Source of the DNA: Larix kaempferi
Taxonomy: Eukaryota > Streptophyta > Pinopsida > Pinales > Pinaceae
Length of the DNA: 64,000 nucleotides
Assembly (NCBI GenBank): GCA_027924585.1
Contig: BSBM01000442.1
Span: 1,488,001 to 1,552,000 of the forward strand
Direction of reading: 5' to 3'
The notes below the pieces were generated by a model that was not told where the DNA came from, ran no database searches, and worked only from the letters and a program-made list of their open reading frames with translations. Shown piece after piece: positions 63,336 through 64,000 of this stretch. The stretch's first letter is position 1. Each line of letters opens with the position of its first letter. A program made the position numbers and the translations under genes.

Positions 63336-64000
63336 CAGTGTTAAACAGGGATGCATTCCCATGAGTAGAAACACACTCCCAAGACATTGGTCGCCCATTG
63401 GGAACATTTCCTGCCATAACCATTTTGAATGGGACGCATGGAAATCCAAGTGGAAACATTCCCATGAAAATAGGAGTTACTTCGTAAAACTCACATTTTG
63501 GGGGTGCCCACAAGTAACCCATGACAAAAGAGGGCGTCAGACACTTGCACCCAAAAAAAGGCACCATGAAAGAGAAAACAAAACCAATCCTATGTCATTT
63601 ATCCCTAAACCACCCAAGGTCACAATTTCATACATTTAGTATTTGCTTTGTGACTTGAAACTCTGACTGTGATAGTGAACATTTGCATCAAGATGTAGCT
63701 GTGACTTGTGAGAGTGAACTCCGGAGGAAGAACCAAGCTGTAGACTGTACATCCGGTGGACAAAATGTGGAAAATTGGAGAGAAGCACTGCATTCACACC
63801 TCCGTGAAAAGTAAAACACAGAGGAGCTTCCATTTGAGTTCCAAGTTCCCAAATTAAAGCCATCTCTCCTGTCATCTCTGTTGCCCAAAAAGTGAAGGCT
63901 TTCTACTCTCCTATCTTCTCCATTGCCTAAAAGGCAAAGGCTTTCTACTCCATGTTACCTTCTAACTATGTTTTTCAGAATCACACATTCCAACTGGGTT
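63336..64000. mobile_element. Left end of a hAT-like element (GGGATGCATTCCC class)
   Basis: CAGTGTTAAACAGGGATGC starts at 63336, a hAT-like terminus, followed by ATGCATTCCC, GGGAACATTTCC, GGGACGCATGG and GGAAACATTCCC words to about 63470. The right end is beyond the window, so there is no target duplication to test. A frame at 63636-63875 (minus) is not recognised. Confidence 0.45.

Noticed and set aside
63636-63888. First exon of NAA15 on the minus strand near the right edge
   Set aside because: The frame has no TPR or NAA15 resemblance. No donor site continues to exon a.
1-64000. tRNA, rRNA or organelle-derived genes
   Set aside because: None found. The only tRNA-like boxes are in SINE-like repeats and primer-binding sites.

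Overview
The window is 64 kb of plant nuclear DNA that is almost entirely repeats. It lies in, and downstream of, one very long intron-rich host gene. The organism is most likely a gymnosperm, probably a conifer. The grounds are introns of 6-19 kb filled with old nested elements, many diverged Ty1/copia and Ty3/gypsy families, LINE remnants, and a large set of hAT-type DNA transposons. The species cannot be named from the sequence alone.

Host gene: five minus-strand exons (61732-61847, 55540-55645, 36628-36699, 36399-36514, 23687-23819) have consensus splice sites and join in one open frame of 181 codons. They match the TPR region of NAA15, the auxiliary subunit of the NatA N-terminal acetyltransferase. 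Upstream exons lie beyond the right edge. The next downstream exon was not found in the left 23.6 kb, so that intron may exceed 23 kb or the exon may be missed or outside the window.

Left region (1-23.6 kb): a hAT terminus (to 832), a LINE 3' part (1690-3262), an LTR-like block (3829-4795), a GC-rich hairpin (about 4836-5060), a copia pol with its 3' LTR (6150-8558), an inverted copia pol (8763-10560), copia A with 5' LTR and decayed gag-pol (10739-15737) plus a 47-bp tandem array (15738-16328), a gypsy gag-protease piece (16340-18377), an inverted LTR of the copia A family (18370-19060), a decayed hAT transposase (19061-21395), a minus-strand LTR (21850-22190) and a small hAT MITE (22860-23100).

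Middle region (24-40 kb, introns): LINE tails, a copia LTR with gag fragment (26702-28024) cut by a gypsy element (LTR 28025-30252, gag to about 32095) that carries two hAT MITEs, a LINE split by an LTR (32110-35050), a perfect 308-bp MITE (35271-35578), a tRNA-like SINE, and a nest at 36.9-38.6 kb in which a solo LTR sits in a MITE that sits in an LTR remnant.

Right region (40-64 kb): copia B (40042-50917) has both LTRs and received two hAT insertions in its pol gene: an apparently complete autonomous element (43164-46796, intact transposase ORF) and a 980-bp MITE (47617-48596). Three more MITEs (51466-52405, 53037-53549, 54010-54968), a solo LTR (57284-57824), a minus-strand element fragment encoding a G-patch and CCHC knuckles (58882-60413) and a 229-bp tandem duplication (62281-62727) follow.

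The main discovery candidate is the hAT group. At least nine elements show 8-bp target duplications (one of them with a single mismatch), and several carry subterminal arrays of short GC-rich palindromes whose sequence differs by family (AAACGCGTTT, GGGAGC, GGATCC, AATCGATT, AATCGGCGATT). The autonomous element has a different palindrome class at each end.
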